NCBI GenBank assembly: GCA_902459845.2
Contig: CABPSV020000507.1
Location: forward strand, 1-14,705
Length of the DNA stretch: 14,705 bases
DNA from: Hepatocystis sp. ex Piliocolobus tephrosceles
Lineage: Eukaryota; Apicomplexa; Aconoidasida; Haemosporida; Plasmodiidae
Reading direction: 5' to 3'
Below, in pieces: positions 14,632 through 14,705 of the stretch. The notes beneath the pieces are model-generated. The model had not been told where the DNA came from, made no database searches, and saw only the letters and a list, made by a program, of their open reading frames with translations. Numbering within the stretch: position 1 is the first letter of the stretch; every line of letters starts with the position of its first letter. A program made the position numbers and the translations under genes.

Positions 14632-14705
<74 letters not shown>
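14632..14705. repeat. (TTA)n microsatellite, cut by window edge
   Basis: At least 24 perfect TTA units run to the last base. Read on the minus strand it is (TAA)n or (AAT)n. No flanking coding sequence is visible, so it cannot be assigned to a gene. Confidence 0.9.

Larger units (their letters stand above)
13963..14705. promoter_or_regulatory. Upstream region of the TAF9-like gene
   Basis: 743 bases with no supported gene, presumed leader and promoter of the minus-strand TAF9-like gene. It contains the 12-bp minisatellite at 14043-14330, a T run at 14488-14504, and the (TTA)n tract that runs off the window edge. Open frames across the minisatellite are simply its 12-bp periodicity read in frame. 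Confidence 0.55.

Overview
The window is nuclear DNA from an apicomplexan parasite, almost certainly a Plasmodium species close to P. falciparum. The evidence is extreme A+T richness, long T and A homopolymers and (TA)n/(TTA)n tracts between genes, asparagine- and lysine-rich low-complexity inserts inside conserved domains, and short AT-rich GT..AG introns. There are no bacterial operons, ribosome-binding sites, tRNAs, rRNAs, CRISPR arrays or transposons. The genus is inferred from composition and gene style; the species cannot be fixed from the sequence alone.

Five protein-coding genes alternate in strand. (1) 80-1258, minus: an unrecognised helical protein with an N-terminal signal-like segment and a basic leader, suggesting apicoplast targeting. 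(2) 2533-4404, plus: an eight-exon YEATS-domain protein of the GAS41/YEATS4 type, reconstructed here by splicing small exons. (3) 4478-about 8842, minus: a DEAD-box RNA helicase, most like DDX20/Gemin3, with motifs Ib to VI but no visible Q motif, Walker A or PTREL motif and no usable upstream ATG. (4) 10765-11925, plus: a DUF155/RMND1-family protein, probably a mitochondrial inner-membrane protein. (5) 12076-13962, minus: a histone-fold protein resembling TFIID subunit TAF9, its histone fold split by about 410 low-complexity residues and its C-terminus ending in a poly-lysine tail.

Genes 1/2 and 3/4 diverge from shared upstream regions (1259-2532 and 8843-10764). Genes 2/3 and 4/5 converge with only 73 and 150 bases between stop codons. 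The 5' side of gene 5 (13963-14705) holds a large 12-bp minisatellite and runs out of the window in a (TTA)n tract.

The genes do not form one pathway. Two (GAS41-like and TAF9-like) act in chromatin or transcription initiation, one in RNA metabolism, one probably in mitochondrial translation, and one possibly in the apicoplast. The points most worth a second look are the N-terminally incomplete helicase, the split TAF9 histone fold with a 76-A coding run, the Asp in place of a cage His in the YEATS domain, tandem decoy 3' splice sites in a YEATS-gene intron, and the 12-bp minisatellite upstream of the TAF9-like gene.
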